52,750 bases of DNA from Chitinilyticum litopenaei DSM 21440 (GTDB taxonomy: Bacteria > Pseudomonadota > Gammaproteobacteria > Burkholderiales > Chitinibacteraceae). Both the position numbers and the translations under genes were made by a program. The stretch lies in assembly GCF_000428145.1 (NCBI RefSeq), contig NZ_KE386629.1, forward strand, positions 1 through 52,750, written 5' to 3'. Below are positions 14,815 to 23,737 of this stretch, piece by piece. The notes under the pieces are model-generated. The model did no database searches and was not told where the DNA came from. It saw only the letters and a program-made list of their open reading frames with translations. Position 1 is the stretch's first letter; every line of letters starts with the position of its first letter.

Positions 14815-16725
14815 ATGAATCTCGTTAACTATAAGCCGTGCGTGTGCAATCTTTGCGGCACGGGTTGCGGACAGTTCCTCAAGACCGACGGGCACAAGGT
14901 CTACGGTGTCTCGCCGCTGATCGCGCACCCCGTCAGCAAGGGCAAGCTGTGCATCCGCGGCTGGCATTCCAATGAGCTGCTCAGCACCAACGAGCGCATC
15001 ACCACACCGCTGATCCGCGAGAACGGCGAGTTGCGCGAGGCCAGTTATGACGAGGCCATCGCTTTGGTCGCCGCTCGCATGCAGGCCTTTGACGGTGCCG
15101 CAGGCGAGATCGGCGTACTGGCGTCGGCGCGCTCATCCAATGAAGACAGCTTCACGCTGGCGCGTCTGACCCGCGACGTCTTCAAGACCACGCTGCGCGG
15201 CATCGGCGCCGAAGCCGGCCACCGCAAGAGCATGGCTGCGCTGGAACAGGCGTTTGGCTACCCCGGCGCGCACGGCAGCCTGACCGCCATTGACCACGCC
15301 GATTACATTCTGGTCGTCGGCACCGACATCACCCGCCAGAACCCGGTGATCGGCGGCAATATCCACGCTGCCCAGCGCCGTGGCGCCCGCGTGGTGACGC
15401 TATCAAGCTCGCGCACCCAGATCGCCAAGCTGTCCACCAAGCACTTCCAGGAAAAACCCGGCACGCTGGGTTTGCTGGTGAATGCGCTGGGCAAGGCGCT
15501 GATGGCAATTCGCACGGTCAACCATGACCGGCGCGCCAATATCGACCAGCTGCCGGGCTATGCCGACTACGCGGCCGCGCTGCGCAGCATTTCCTCGGTG
15601 GCCCTGGAGCGTGCCAGCGGCATCCGCTACGAGGAAATCGAGGAGGAAGCGCACCACCTCGAGCAGGCCAGATCGATTGTCATCCTGTTCTCCAGCGGGA
15701 TTTCCGGGCTGGACAGACCAACCATCGACGCCATTACCAATCTGGCGCTGCTGTCCGACCGCATGGATCACCCGCACTCGGCCGTGATTCCGGTGGCCGG
15801 CATCAGCAATCTGCAGGGCAGCTTCGACATGGGCATGTCGGGCGAGCTGGGCAACAGCGTGTTCAAGGCGCTGGCAACGCCTGATTCGCGCATTCGCGCG
15901 CTGTTCGTGATCGACCACGACGACGGCATCATCCGCGACAAGGAACGCATCGCCGCACTGGATTTTGTCGTGTACGCCTGTGCCTACAAGAGCGCCTTCA
16001 TGGAGCTGGCCGATGTGGTGTTCCCGCTGCCGGCATACAACGAAACCGACGGCACCTACACCGCGTCGGACAAGCGCGTGCAGATCACCCACAAGAATGT
16101 CGACAGCCGCCATCACGTCCTGCCGGGCTGGAGCCTCTTTGAGCGCATTGCCAACGCCTCGGGGCAACACTGGGGGTATCACAATGCAGCCCAGGTATTC
16201 AAAGACATTGCAGCACATACCCGTGGGTATGGTGACCTGAGCCACGAGCTATTGAGCAAGGGTTTTGGCCAGCACTGGAATCCGCAAGGTTTTGCCGGCT
16301 GCGGGCGGCGCAAGTTCAACGCCATCAATATCGAGTACTGGGAATCGCCCACCACGCCGGAATTCCCCTTCGCGCTGATGATTGGCAAGGCCCAGCACTA
16401 CTGGCACCAGAACAACCTGATGCGCAAAACCATCGTGCCGCGCCGCGAGTACGACCAGACGCTGTGGCTTTACCCGCACGGCTATATCGAGATTTCGCCC
16501 GACGACGCCGTGCGGCTAAAGGTCAGGGACAAGTGGCTGGTCAATGTGCGCTCCAGCATCGGCACGCACATGAAAATCGCCGTGAAGATCTCCCCGGATG
16601 TGCAGGACGGCACCGCCTACATCCCGTACTTCATCAAGAACATGATTTCCGACTTCCTGCTGCCGTATGAAAACGCCTACGCAGCCGGCGAGGAAAGCGT
16701 GATTCCCATCCAGATCCAGGAATAA
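14815..16725 (+). CDS. Formate-dehydrogenase-like molybdopterin oxidoreductase subunit lacking the Mo-ligand Cys/Sec
   Basis: Encodes 636 residues. CGGAG lies 5 bases before ATG 14815. The N-terminal [4Fe-4S] motif is intact: CNLCGTGC (Cys11, 14, 18) plus Cys46 in GKLCIRGW. The Mo-bisPGD fold follows, with VVGTDITRQNPVIGGNIHAA and a C-terminal cofactor-binding domain. From memory, residues 109-143 (NEDSFTLARLTRDVF to SMAAL) align without gaps to E. coli FdhF around Sec140, and the Sec position is Gly135, followed by the conserved His136. The Lys that links the FeS cluster to the pterin is Arg48. No TGA interrupts the frame. It may therefore be an electron-transfer or structural subunit, like NuoG, and not an active formate dehydrogenase. 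First gene of the hydrogenase operon. No Tat signal, so cytoplasmic. Confidence 0.85.
   Translation: MNLVNYKPCVCNLCGTGCGQFLKTDGHKVYGVSPLIAHPVSKGKLCIRGWHSNELLSTNERITTPLIRENGELREASYDEAIALVAARMQAFDGAAGEIGVLASARSSNEDSFTLARLTRDVFKTTLRGIGAEAGHRKSMAALEQAFGYPGAHGSLTAIDHADYILVVGTDITRQNPVIGGNIHAAQRRGARVVTLSSSRTQIAKLSTKHFQEKPGTLGLLVNALGKALMAIRTVNHDRRANIDQLPGYADYAAALRSISSVALERASGIRYEEIEEEAHHLEQARSIVILFSSGISGLDRPTIDAITNLALLSDRMDHPHSAVIPVAGISNLQGSFDMGMSGELGNSVFKALATPDSRIRALFVIDHDDGIIRDKERIAALDFVVYACAYKSAFMELADVVFPLPAYNETDGTYTASDKRVQITHKNVDSRHHVLPGWSLFERIANASGQHWGYHNAAQVFKDIAAHTRGYGDLSHELLSKGFGQHWNPQGFAGCGRRKFNAINIEYWESPTTPEFPFALMIGKAQHYWHQNNLMRKTIVPRREYDQTLWLYPHGYIEISPDDAVRLKVRDKWLVNVRSSIGTHMKIAVKISPDVQDGTAYIPYFIKNMISDFLLPYENAYAAGEESVIPIQIQE
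16174..16222. repeat. 49-bp GGGTAT ... ATACCC motif inside coding sequence
   Basis: Exact outer hexamers 49 bp apart, within codons for GYHNAAQVFKDIAAHTRG of the formate-dehydrogenase-like subunit. The encoded segment aligns with FdhF without an apparent insertion, so the motif is built into the codons and not added to the gene. Internal AGCC and AAAG match the intergenic copies. Confidence 0.6.
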
Positions 16726-16737
16726 GGAGCAGGAAGA

Positions 16738-17814
16738 ATGAGCATGTCCATGTACATCCTGTCCTCCGGCGAAATCAGCGCGCTGGTCACCGAGCTGCAG
16801 GCCAGCTACGACGTGTACGGCCCGCAGGTCGAGCCGCAGACCAAACAGGTGTTTTTCGACCAGCTGGCGACGCCCGCCGCGCTGGATCTGGAGGCGCCGA
16901 TTCCGTCGATGCCGGTGAAGGAAATCCTCTTCCCGCAGATGGAGCGCATCCTCAAATACAAGTACGACGCCGAGAACCAGAGCGTCGCGATGAGCAAACA
17001 GTATTTCGAGCGCCCCAAGGCGCTGTTCGGCCTGCGCCCCTGTGATCTCTCGGGCATTCTGGTCCTCGACCGCTTTTTCCTCGGCCAGGAGTTCGTCGAC
17101 GACGTGTACCTCACGCATCGCCGCCAGTGCCTGCTGATCAGCAACACCTGTCTGCATCCCTTCCCGCAGTGCTTCTGCGTGTGCACGCACTCCGGCCCGG
17201 ACGCCGATGAAGGCTTCGATCTCGACCTGACCAAATTGCAGGACGGCTATCTGCTGCGCGTGGGCAGCGAGAAGGGGCAGGCGATTGCCGACGCCCATCA
17301 GTGGCAGGTCGCGACGCCACGGCATGCCAAGGAATTCAAGGCGGTGGTCGATCGCAGCATCGACCTCTTCCCCGAAATGGCGACCGACAACAAGGCCTGG
17401 GTGGCCAAGGTGATGAACCGCATCACCACCGGGTTCGTGAAACAGGAAACCTGGGAATACATCGGCGACCAGTGCTTCGAATGCGGCGCGTGCTCCTTTG
17501 TCTGCCCGACCTGCAGCTGCTTCAACATCGAGGACACGCAAACGGCGTGCGGCGAATGCGAACGCTTGCGCATGCGTGATTCCTGTTCCTTCGAGGGCTA
17601 TGCCCGCATGGCCGGCGACCACAACCCGCGCCAGCCGGTGGAAGACCGCCGCAACAAGCGCTTCTTCTGCAAGCTCTCCTACCCGCAATCGAAAAAATAC
17701 CTGCGCCCCGGCTGTGTCGGCTGTGGCCGCTGCCAGTGGGTATGTCCGGGCGACATCGGGCTACCCAATGTCGTGCAGTACATCCGCCGAGAAATCACCG
17801 GAGGGCAAAACTGA
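16738..17814 (+). CDS. Iron-sulfur subunit like sulfhydrogenase beta (HydB/HyhB, AsrA-like)
   Basis: Encodes 358 residues with AAGGAGCAGG before ATG 16738. The N-terminal ~230 residues form the 4Fe-4S dicluster/AsrA-type domain: ALFGLRPCDLSGILVLDRFF, then CLLISNTCLHPFPQCFCVC. Two ferredoxin-like clusters follow: Cys246, 249, 252, 256 (CFECGACSFVCPTC) and Cys326, 329, 332, 336 (CVGCGRCQWVCPGD). In archaeal sulfhydrogenases the same protein passes electrons between the NAD(P)/FAD gamma subunit and the hydrogenase. Its stop overlaps the start of the gamma-like gene (TGATG), so the two are translationally coupled. It should be a soluble electron-transfer subunit of the composite complex. Confidence 0.88.
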   Translation: MSMSMYILSSGEISALVTELQASYDVYGPQVEPQTKQVFFDQLATPAALDLEAPIPSMPVKEILFPQMERILKYKYDAENQSVAMSKQYFERPKALFGLRPCDLSGILVLDRFFLGQEFVDDVYLTHRRQCLLISNTCLHPFPQCFCVCTHSGPDADEGFDLDLTKLQDGYLLRVGSEKGQAIADAHQWQVATPRHAKEFKAVVDRSIDLFPEMATDNKAWVAKVMNRITTGFVKQETWEYIGDQCFECGACSFVCPTCSCFNIEDTQTACGECERLRMRDSCSFEGYARMAGDHNPRQPVEDRRNKRFFCKLSYPQSKKYLRPGCVGCGRCQWVCPGDIGLPNVVQYIRREITGGQN

Positions 17815-18686
17815 TGTCCAAAGTCCACGGCAATCACGGCAACTGCAAAGAAACCGGCCTGTGCCCGATTGTGACCTTCCCCGAAGTGGTGAACATCGAC
17901 GAGATCCGCGACGAGATCCCCGAGGTCAAAACCTTTTACCTGTCCTTTCCCAACAAGGATGTCGAGCGCGAGTTCCGCATCAAATCGGGCCAGTTCATCA
18001 TGTGCACCGTGTTCGGTGCCGGTGAATTTGCCGTGTCGCTGCCACCCAGCCCGGAAAACGATCGCTTCCACATCTCGGTGCGCGCGGTGGGCAAGGTGAC
18101 GCACGCCCTGCATGCGCTGAAGCCTGGTGACAAGCTGGGCGTGCGCGGCCCGTTCGGCAACGGCTTTCCGTTTGACGAGATCAAGGGCAAGAACATCATC
18201 TACGTGGCCGGCGGCATCGGCCTGATTCCGCTGCGCAGTTCCATCGTGCATGCACTGCAGCACCGCGAGGATTTCGGCCGCATCATCCTCTTGTACGGTG
18301 CGCGCAGCAGCAAGGACCTGATGTACCAGCCGGACATCCGCGAATGGCAGCAAAACGCCGGCTTCGAGACCTTCATCACCATCGATCGTCCCGAAGAAGG
18401 CTGGAGCGGCGAAGTGGGCTACGTGAACCAGCTGATCGAAAAGGCGAATGTACCGGTGGACAACAGCGTGGCTTTTGTCTGCGGCCCGCCGGTGATGTTC
18501 AACAGCGTGATCGGCGAGTTCCTCAAGCGCGGCATGAGCGAGGACGCGATCATCTCGACGCTGGAACGCCAGATGAAATGCGGCATCGGCAAATGCCAGC
18601 ATTGCGCGGTGGGCCGTACGCTTGTCTGTACCGACGGGCCGGTCTACACCTACCGCCAGATCAAGACACTGGGCGAGCAGATATGA
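17814..18686 (+). CDS. FAD/NAD(P)-binding subunit like sulfhydrogenase gamma (HydG/HyhG, AsrB-like)
   Basis: Encodes 290 residues, starting at ATG 17814 within the TGATG overlap with the beta-like gene. It is a ferredoxin-NADP reductase fold: FAD-binding barrel with FHISVRAVGKVTHAL and GVRGPFGNGFPFD, then the NAD(P)-binding lobe with IIYVAGGIGLIPLRSSI, LLYGARSSKDLMY and FVCGPPVMFNSV. The C terminus binds a [2Fe-2S] cluster through Cys256, 261, 264 and 272 (CGIGKCQHCAVGRTLVC), as in dihydroorotate dehydrogenase PyrK and sulfhydrogenase gamma. This subunit gives the complex a probable NAD(P)H site. Whether NADH or NADPH cannot be told. The next gene overlaps by four bases. Confidence 0.9.
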   Translation: MSKVHGNHGNCKETGLCPIVTFPEVVNIDEIRDEIPEVKTFYLSFPNKDVEREFRIKSGQFIMCTVFGAGEFAVSLPPSPENDRFHISVRAVGKVTHALHALKPGDKLGVRGPFGNGFPFDEIKGKNIIYVAGGIGLIPLRSSIVHALQHREDFGRIILLYGARSSKDLMYQPDIREWQQNAGFETFITIDRPEEGWSGEVGYVNQLIEKANVPVDNSVAFVCGPPVMFNSVIGEFLKRGMSEDAIISTLERQMKCGIGKCQHCAVGRTLVCTDGPVYTYRQIKTLGEQI

Positions 18687-19198
18687 GCCGAACAGATTCA
18701 AGCTTTTCGGCCGATCTCTCGCACATTTTCACGCGACCAACCGGCATCGTCGGCATCGGCAATACCCTGCGCAGCGACGATGCCGTGGGCTGCTACGTCG
18801 CCGACCAGCTGGAAGCCTGCCTGGCTGACGGCACACCGCATCAGGTGCTCAATGCCGAGGACGTCATCGAGAACTACGTCTTCCGGCTGGCCGAGAGCCC
18901 GGTCGAGCACATTCTGGTCGTCGATGCCGTGCAGGGCAGCGGCCAGCCGGCAGGCTCGCTGGTACTGGGCCGGCTGACCGAGCTCGAAACAGGCGACGGG
19001 GTCTTTCTTGGTCAAAGCACCCACAAACTGGCGCTGTCGATGGCGAGCAGCATTCTGGAACAGCACGGCAAGCAGGTGTATCTGCTGGGCATTGCCGCAG
19101 AAAACATCGATTTTGGCATGCAGATGAGTCCGGACATCCAGGACAGCGCCGAGATGGTCATCGCCTTGCTGGCGGGACACGCAGGAAGGAGTCACTAA
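18683..19198 (+). CDS. [NiFe] hydrogenase maturation protease (HycI/HoxM type)
   Basis: Encodes 171 residues; ATG 18683 overlaps the previous stop (ATGA). The family signature GIGNTLRSDDAVG is near residue 20 and the second conserved acidic site is in VVDAVQGS. A third feature is the conserved His in STHKLAL. Such proteases sense nickel in the precursor of the large subunit and cut off its C-terminal extension, which locks the Ni-Fe site. The large subunit two genes downstream keeps a 39-residue extension after DPCFSCTDR, fitting this role. The N-terminal ~14 residues before the fold are an unusual short extension. Cytoplasmic. Confidence 0.92.
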   Translation: MSRTDSSFSADLSHIFTRPTGIVGIGNTLRSDDAVGCYVADQLEACLADGTPHQVLNAEDVIENYVFRLAESPVEHILVVDAVQGSGQPAGSLVLGRLTELETGDGVFLGQSTHKLALSMASSILEQHGKQVYLLGIAAENIDFGMQMSPDIQDSAEMVIALLAGHAGRSH

Positions 19199-21073
19199 AT
19201 GGATCAGTCAATTTACCAGAGCCTGCAGACCGGAATCGGGCTACTGCTCGGCTGCGCCGTCATCACCCCCTGGCTTTCCGGCAAGCGCCAGTGGGCCGGC
19301 GCGCTCAATTTTCTCGCCACCCTGGCCGCCGGCCTCGTGTTTAGCGGCCTGGCCATCCAGGTACTCAACGGCAACAGTGCACCGGCAAGCTTTGATCTGC
19401 ATGTGGATTTGCCCTGGGGCGGGCTCGCCATCCCGCTGCTGATCGACGGCTTTTCCGCGGTGTTCATTGTCCTGATTTCGCTGGTCGCGGCCGTGACCGC
19501 GTTCTACTGCATCGGCTACATGGAGATGGATCATTACCGCCATTACAGCCTGCGCAGCTTCCATTTCTGCTACCCCGTCTTCATCGCCGGCATGATCGCG
19601 CTGGTGACGGTCGATGACCTGAGCACCGGCTTCACGATTGCCTGGCAGATGATGACGCTCGCGTCCTTCTTCCTGATCCGCTTCGACCACAAGGACCCGG
19701 TCATCGTCAGAAGCGCCAACAAATACCTGATCCTGATGGAACTGGCCTGGGCAGCGGTACTTGCTGCCGGGCTGATGATTCCGGGCTGCGGCTGGGGTAC
19801 GCCGCTGCACCAGATTGCCGATCAGCTCGGGATGCTGGATACCGGCCTGCGTACGCTGATGCTGGCGCTCGTGCTGCTGGGCTTTGGCATGAAGGCCGGC
19901 ATGTTCCCGCTGGGCCAGCTCTGGCTGCCCGATGCCCACTCGGTTGCCCCCTCGCCGATCAGCGCACTGCTCTCGGGCGTGATGCTCAAAACCGGCATCT
20001 ACGGCATGCTCCGCACGCTGTTCTGGATGACCCCGGAGAGCATGCCGGCCCGCGAGCTGCAGTACTGGGGGCTGGCCGTGGCACTGATCGGTGTGGTCAC
20101 ACTGTTCATCGGCACCTCCCAATCGCTGAAACAGGTCGATGCGAAGCGCCTGAATGCCTACAGCTCGATCGGCCAGATCGGCTACATCATTCTGGCGATT
20201 GGCGCGGCGCGCTTCTACCTCGGCCCCGATGCCGCGCTGCATACGCTGGCGCTGCTGGCCATCCTCGGTGCCTTCCTGCATGTGCTCAATCACGCCATCT
20301 TCAAGAGTCTGCTGTTCCTCTGCGTGGGCAGCGTGCAGTACACCACCGGCACCAAGGATCTGGACAAACTCGGCGGTCTGTTCGCACTGATGCCGGTCAC
20401 CGCCATCATCGCCGGCATCGCCGCGATTGCGGTATCGGGGGTGCCGGCCTTCTCGGGCTTTACCAGCAAGTGGGCCATCGTTGCCTCCACCCTGCTGTCG
20501 GGCAAGGCAGCCGGCATCTTCGTGATCTTCGGCGTGGTTGCGCTGGTCACCAGTGCGATGACGCTCGCCACCTACGTGAAGCTCTACGGCATGACCTTTA
20601 CCTCGGTCGGCGTGGAGTGGAACGAGAAAAACAACGTCCACGAAGTCAGCAAGGCCATGCTCGCGCCCAAGGCCATTCTTGCTGCGGTCTGCCTGCTGCA
20701 GGGCTTCTTCCCCTGGCTGTTCGTGGCCCTGTTCGGCCGCGTGCTGGCGACATCGGAAGGAACCCTCTCGCAGGCACTGGGCACGCCCGCCGTCTTCGAC
20801 ACGCTGGCACAGAGCTATTCCGGCATCCGTTTCCTGGGCAGTGCCGGGACACCTGTGGCCTTCTCGCTGCCGCTGGTGATGGTGGCCATGCTGCTTGTGG
20901 CAGGACTCGTCGCGCTGTGGCTGCGCCGCGCCGGTGGCGCCGAAGAGCGCAGTGCGCCGGTTTGGCTGTGCGGCTACCAGACGCTGAACAACGCCAACCG
21001 CTATCTGAGCAGCCACATCTTTGATGCATTCAAGAAATTCATGAAGTGGACCGGCGGCAACGTGCGCGCTTGA
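19199..21073 (+). CDS. Membrane antiporter-like hydrogenase subunit (HyfB/HycC, NuoL/M/MrpD family)
   Basis: Encodes 624 residues with AAGGAG before ATG 19199 directly behind the protease stop. About 15 membrane helices are visible. Family motifs: LPWGGLAIPLLIDGFSAVFI, YCIGYMEMDHYRHYS, GFGMKAGMFPLGQLWLPDAHSVAPSPISALLSG (the Lys-containing core) and LLFLCVGSVQYTTGTKDLDKLGGL. This subunit type carries a proton or sodium channel coupled to the redox arm in Complex I and group 4 hydrogenases. Only one antiporter-type gene is in the operon, as in formate hydrogenlyase-1 and unlike the multiple copies of hyf clusters. Inner membrane. Confidence 0.93.
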   Translation: MDQSIYQSLQTGIGLLLGCAVITPWLSGKRQWAGALNFLATLAAGLVFSGLAIQVLNGNSAPASFDLHVDLPWGGLAIPLLIDGFSAVFIVLISLVAAVTAFYCIGYMEMDHYRHYSLRSFHFCYPVFIAGMIALVTVDDLSTGFTIAWQMMTLASFFLIRFDHKDPVIVRSANKYLILMELAWAAVLAAGLMIPGCGWGTPLHQIADQLGMLDTGLRTLMLALVLLGFGMKAGMFPLGQLWLPDAHSVAPSPISALLSGVMLKTGIYGMLRTLFWMTPESMPARELQYWGLAVALIGVVTLFIGTSQSLKQVDAKRLNAYSSIGQIGYIILAIGAARFYLGPDAALHTLALLAILGAFLHVLNHAIFKSLLFLCVGSVQYTTGTKDLDKLGGLFALMPVTAIIAGIAAIAVSGVPAFSGFTSKWAIVASTLLSGKAAGIFVIFGVVALVTSAMTLATYVKLYGMTFTSVGVEWNEKNNVHEVSKAMLAPKAILAAVCLLQGFFPWLFVALFGRVLATSEGTLSQALGTPAVFDTLAQSYSGIRFLGSAGTPVAFSLPLVMVAMLLVAGLVALWLRRAGGAEERSAPVWLCGYQTLNNANRYLSSHIFDAFKKFMKWTGGNVRA

Positions 21074-21087
21074 TTGGGAGCAAGGTG

Positions 21088-22794
21088 ATGTCAAAACGAA
21101 AAGAACTCGAAGCCAAACTGATCGCCCGCCTGCGTGACGATGTGGTGTGTGTCGAGAAAACCGACCCGCGCACGATCTTCATCGACGTGAAGCGCGCCGG
21201 AATCCGCGAAGCCAGCAAAATCATCACCACGGCAGGTGCACGCTATCTGTGCAGCGTCGGCTACGACAACATCGAGCGCGACGGCACGCTGGGCATGATC
21301 CACACTTTCGCGCTGGACGACAGCGACCAGTTTGTCTGCTGCCGCACCAGCGCGCCGGTGGGCGACCCGGTGATCGAATCGATCACCCCCGATCTGCCCT
21401 CGGCCGGCTGGTCCGAGCGCGAAGTCACCGATCTGCTGGGCCTGCGCTTTGCAGGCCATCCGAAACCGAAAAAACTGGTGCTGGCGGATGATTGGCCGGA
21501 CGGCATCTACCCGCTCAGAAAGGATGTGCCGCACAACTTCGTTCCCAAGGGCGCCGAGGATGTCGCCTACGAGCTTGACGAAGCACCGCCGGGAACCAAG
21601 ATCGTCCCCGTGGGCCCCTTTCACCCCAGCCTGCACGAGCCCGAGCACTTTGCCGTGTATGTCGACGGCGAAACAATCAAGGGCTGCGACTATCGCGGCT
21701 TCATGACCCACCGCGGGATTGAAAAGCTCTGCACCACGCAGATCAGCTACAACGAAGTGCCCTTCATTGCCGAGCGCATCTGCGGCATCTGCGGCTCGGT
21801 GCATGCCACCGCATTTTCGCAGGCGGTGGAATCGGCGGCCGGGCTGATCATCCCGCGCCGGGCCGAGTTCATCCGCACCATGATGCTGGAATTCGAGCGC
21901 ATTCACTCGAATCTCTTGTGGCTCGGTGTAGCCGGCCACCTGATCGGCTTCGACACCGTGTTCATGCAGGCCTGGCGCGTGCGCGAGCAGATCATGTGGC
22001 TGTGCGAGCGCCTGACCGGCAACCGCAAGACCTACGGCATGATTCTGGTCGGCGGCGTGCGCCGCGACATCACGCCGGAAATCGCCGACGACATCCGCCG
22101 CGTGATGAAAAACATCGAGGATGACCTGACCATCATCCACCGTGCGATCGAGAAAGACACTTCGATCCACAAGCGCACCAAGGGCGTGGGCACCATCACC
22201 AAACAACAGGCGCTGGACTGGAGCCTGGTGGGGCCGGTAGCCCGGGCGCGCGGCGTGGATATCGACGCCCGGCGTGATCACCCCTACGCCGCATATGACG
22301 AAATGAAATTCGAAGTACCGGTGCTGGATAGCTGCGATGTGTGGGCAACGCTGGTCATCCGCGTGGTGGAAACCTTCGAAGCCATCAAGATCGTGCGCCA
22401 GTGTCTGGACAAGATGCCCGGCGGCGAATTCTTTGTGGAAATGAAGGACAAGATTCCGGCGCAGCGCCATGCCATTACGGTCGTCGAAGCGCCGCGCGGC
22501 GAATCGGTGCACTACGTGATCACCGGCGAAGACAATCGCCCCGAACGCTGGCGCGTGCGGGCCCCGACCTTCCCCAATCTGCAGGCCGTACCGCTGATGC
22601 TGCTCGACGAACAATTCGGCGACTTCCCCATCATCATGGGCAGTATCGACCCCTGTTTCTCGTGCACCGACCGGGTGGCGGTGGTCGATCTGCAGACCGG
22701 GCAATCAAGCTCGATCACCAAGGCCGAGCTCGACGCGCTGTCGCGCCGAGCGCAATCACCGTCGCACTCACTGCAAACCATGCTGAGGGGCTAA
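21088..22794 (+). CDS. [NiFe] hydrogenase large subunit, group 4 (HycE/HyfG type)
   Basis: Encodes 568 residues; I chose ATG 21088, just after GGGAGCAAGG. The N-terminal ~165 residues are NuoC-like and the rest is NuoD-like, a fusion seen in HycE and HyfG. Nickel ligands are complete: RICGICGSVH (Cys232, Cys235) and DPCFSCTDR (Cys523, Cys526). The form of both motifs is that of group 4 membrane-associated hydrogenases. After Arg529 there are 39 more residues, the expected substrate for the maturation protease at 18683. So unlike Complex I relatives that lost the metal site, this subunit should be a real H2 catalyst. It lies in the cytoplasmic arm docked on the NuoH-like and antiporter subunits. 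Confidence 0.95.
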   Translation: MSKRKELEAKLIARLRDDVVCVEKTDPRTIFIDVKRAGIREASKIITTAGARYLCSVGYDNIERDGTLGMIHTFALDDSDQFVCCRTSAPVGDPVIESITPDLPSAGWSEREVTDLLGLRFAGHPKPKKLVLADDWPDGIYPLRKDVPHNFVPKGAEDVAYELDEAPPGTKIVPVGPFHPSLHEPEHFAVYVDGETIKGCDYRGFMTHRGIEKLCTTQISYNEVPFIAERICGICGSVHATAFSQAVESAAGLIIPRRAEFIRTMMLEFERIHSNLLWLGVAGHLIGFDTVFMQAWRVREQIMWLCERLTGNRKTYGMILVGGVRRDITPEIADDIRRVMKNIEDDLTIIHRAIEKDTSIHKRTKGVGTITKQQALDWSLVGPVARARGVDIDARRDHPYAAYDEMKFEVPVLDSCDVWATLVIRVVETFEAIKIVRQCLDKMPGGEFFVEMKDKIPAQRHAITVVEAPRGESVHYVITGEDNRPERWRVRAPTFPNLQAVPLMLLDEQFGDFPIIMGSIDPCFSCTDRVAVVDLQTGQSSSITKAELDALSRRAQSPSHSLQTMLRG

Positions 22795-22797
22795 ACC

Positions 22798-23724
22798 ATG
22801 ACCTCCACCCCGCTCCCTACATTGCTATCCATCCTGCAGGTGTTTCTCAACCTGCTGATTTTCCTGGCACTCGCGCCGCTGTTTGACGGTATCGTGCGCC
22901 GCGTCACCGCGCGCGTGCAGAACCGCCAGGGGCCGCCGCTGGTGCAGTCGCTGTATGACATCCTGAAACTGCTGGGCAAGGAAAACATCGATTCAACCGG
23001 CATCCTGCCATTCAAACTTGCCCCGCTGATCGCGTTTGCCTCGATGCTGTGCGTAATCGCCATCCTGCCGATGGCCGGCCGCGCCACCGCGCTGACCCAG
23101 TATGCCGACGCGATCTCGCTGGTGTATCTGCTCACGCTGGGCGGCGTGGCGGTGCTGCTGGGCGCGTTTGCCAGCAAGAACATCTACGCCCTGATCGGCG
23201 CCAGCCGGGAAATGACGACGATGATCATGGTCGAGCCGATTCTGTTCATGATCCTGCTCCTGGGCGTACTGAAAACCGGCAGCCTCGATCTCGGCGCCGT
23301 GATCTACGGCACGCCGATGGCGGCATTCGGCCTGCCCGGCGTGGTGATGATCGTGGTCAGTCTCTTTGGCCTGCAGGCCTTTGTCGCCCGCCAGCCCTTT
23401 GACATGGCCGAGGCCGAGCAGGAACTGCTGGGCGGCCCCTTCATCGAGTACAGCGGCCCGAACTACGCGCTGTTCAAGTACTACATGATGCTCAAGCAGA
23501 TGTTCTACGCCTATCTGCCGATCGCCATGTTTGTGCCGCTCCTGGGGACTGGCTTCTATCTCGCCGACCTGGCGCTGCAGCTGGCGCTGACTGCGCTGGT
23601 GTTCCTGCTGATCGGGCTCTTGTCCGCCACCCACCCGCGCTACCGCATCGATCAGGCCATCCGCTATTTCGGCGTGCTGTTCCTGATTGCGCTGGGCGCG
23701 ATTGCCGCCGCCGTCGTCCTCTGA
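22798..23724 (+). CDS. Membrane anchor subunit (HycD/HyfC, NuoH-like)
   Basis: Encodes 308 residues starting 3 bases after the large-subunit stop. It has eight or so hydrophobic helices. The NuoH hallmarks are present: PLFDGIVRRVTARVQNRQGPP near residue 30-45, ENIDSTGILPFKLAPLI, and RQPFDMAEAEQELLGGPFIEY near residue 200, with the acidic loop that forms the quinone or ion-channel entry in Complex I. It anchors the hydrogenase arm to the membrane and is thought to start the ion-translocation path. Followed after 13 bases by the ferredoxin-like subunit. Inner membrane. Confidence 0.93.
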   Translation: MTSTPLPTLLSILQVFLNLLIFLALAPLFDGIVRRVTARVQNRQGPPLVQSLYDILKLLGKENIDSTGILPFKLAPLIAFASMLCVIAILPMAGRATALTQYADAISLVYLLTLGGVAVLLGAFASKNIYALIGASREMTTMIMVEPILFMILLLGVLKTGSLDLGAVIYGTPMAAFGLPGVVMIVVSLFGLQAFVARQPFDMAEAEQELLGGPFIEYSGPNYALFKYYMMLKQMFYAYLPIAMFVPLLGTGFYLADLALQLALTALVFLLIGLLSATHPRYRIDQAIRYFGVLFLIALGAIAAAVVL

Positions 23725-23737
23725 TTGGGAGATCATC

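Noticed and set aside
14417..14818. Possible 133-residue gene before the hydrogenase operon
   Set aside because: No ribosome site, no family, and it runs through the terminator hairpin. A leader is more likely.
15190..15230. Selenocysteine in the Fdh-like subunit
   Set aside because: There is no in-frame TGA. The codon at the Sec position is GGC (Gly).
21091..22704. Long open frame on the minus strand opposite the hydrogenase large subunit
   Set aside because: It is a shadow of GC-biased codons. The plus-strand protein has full family motifs, the minus-strand one has none.
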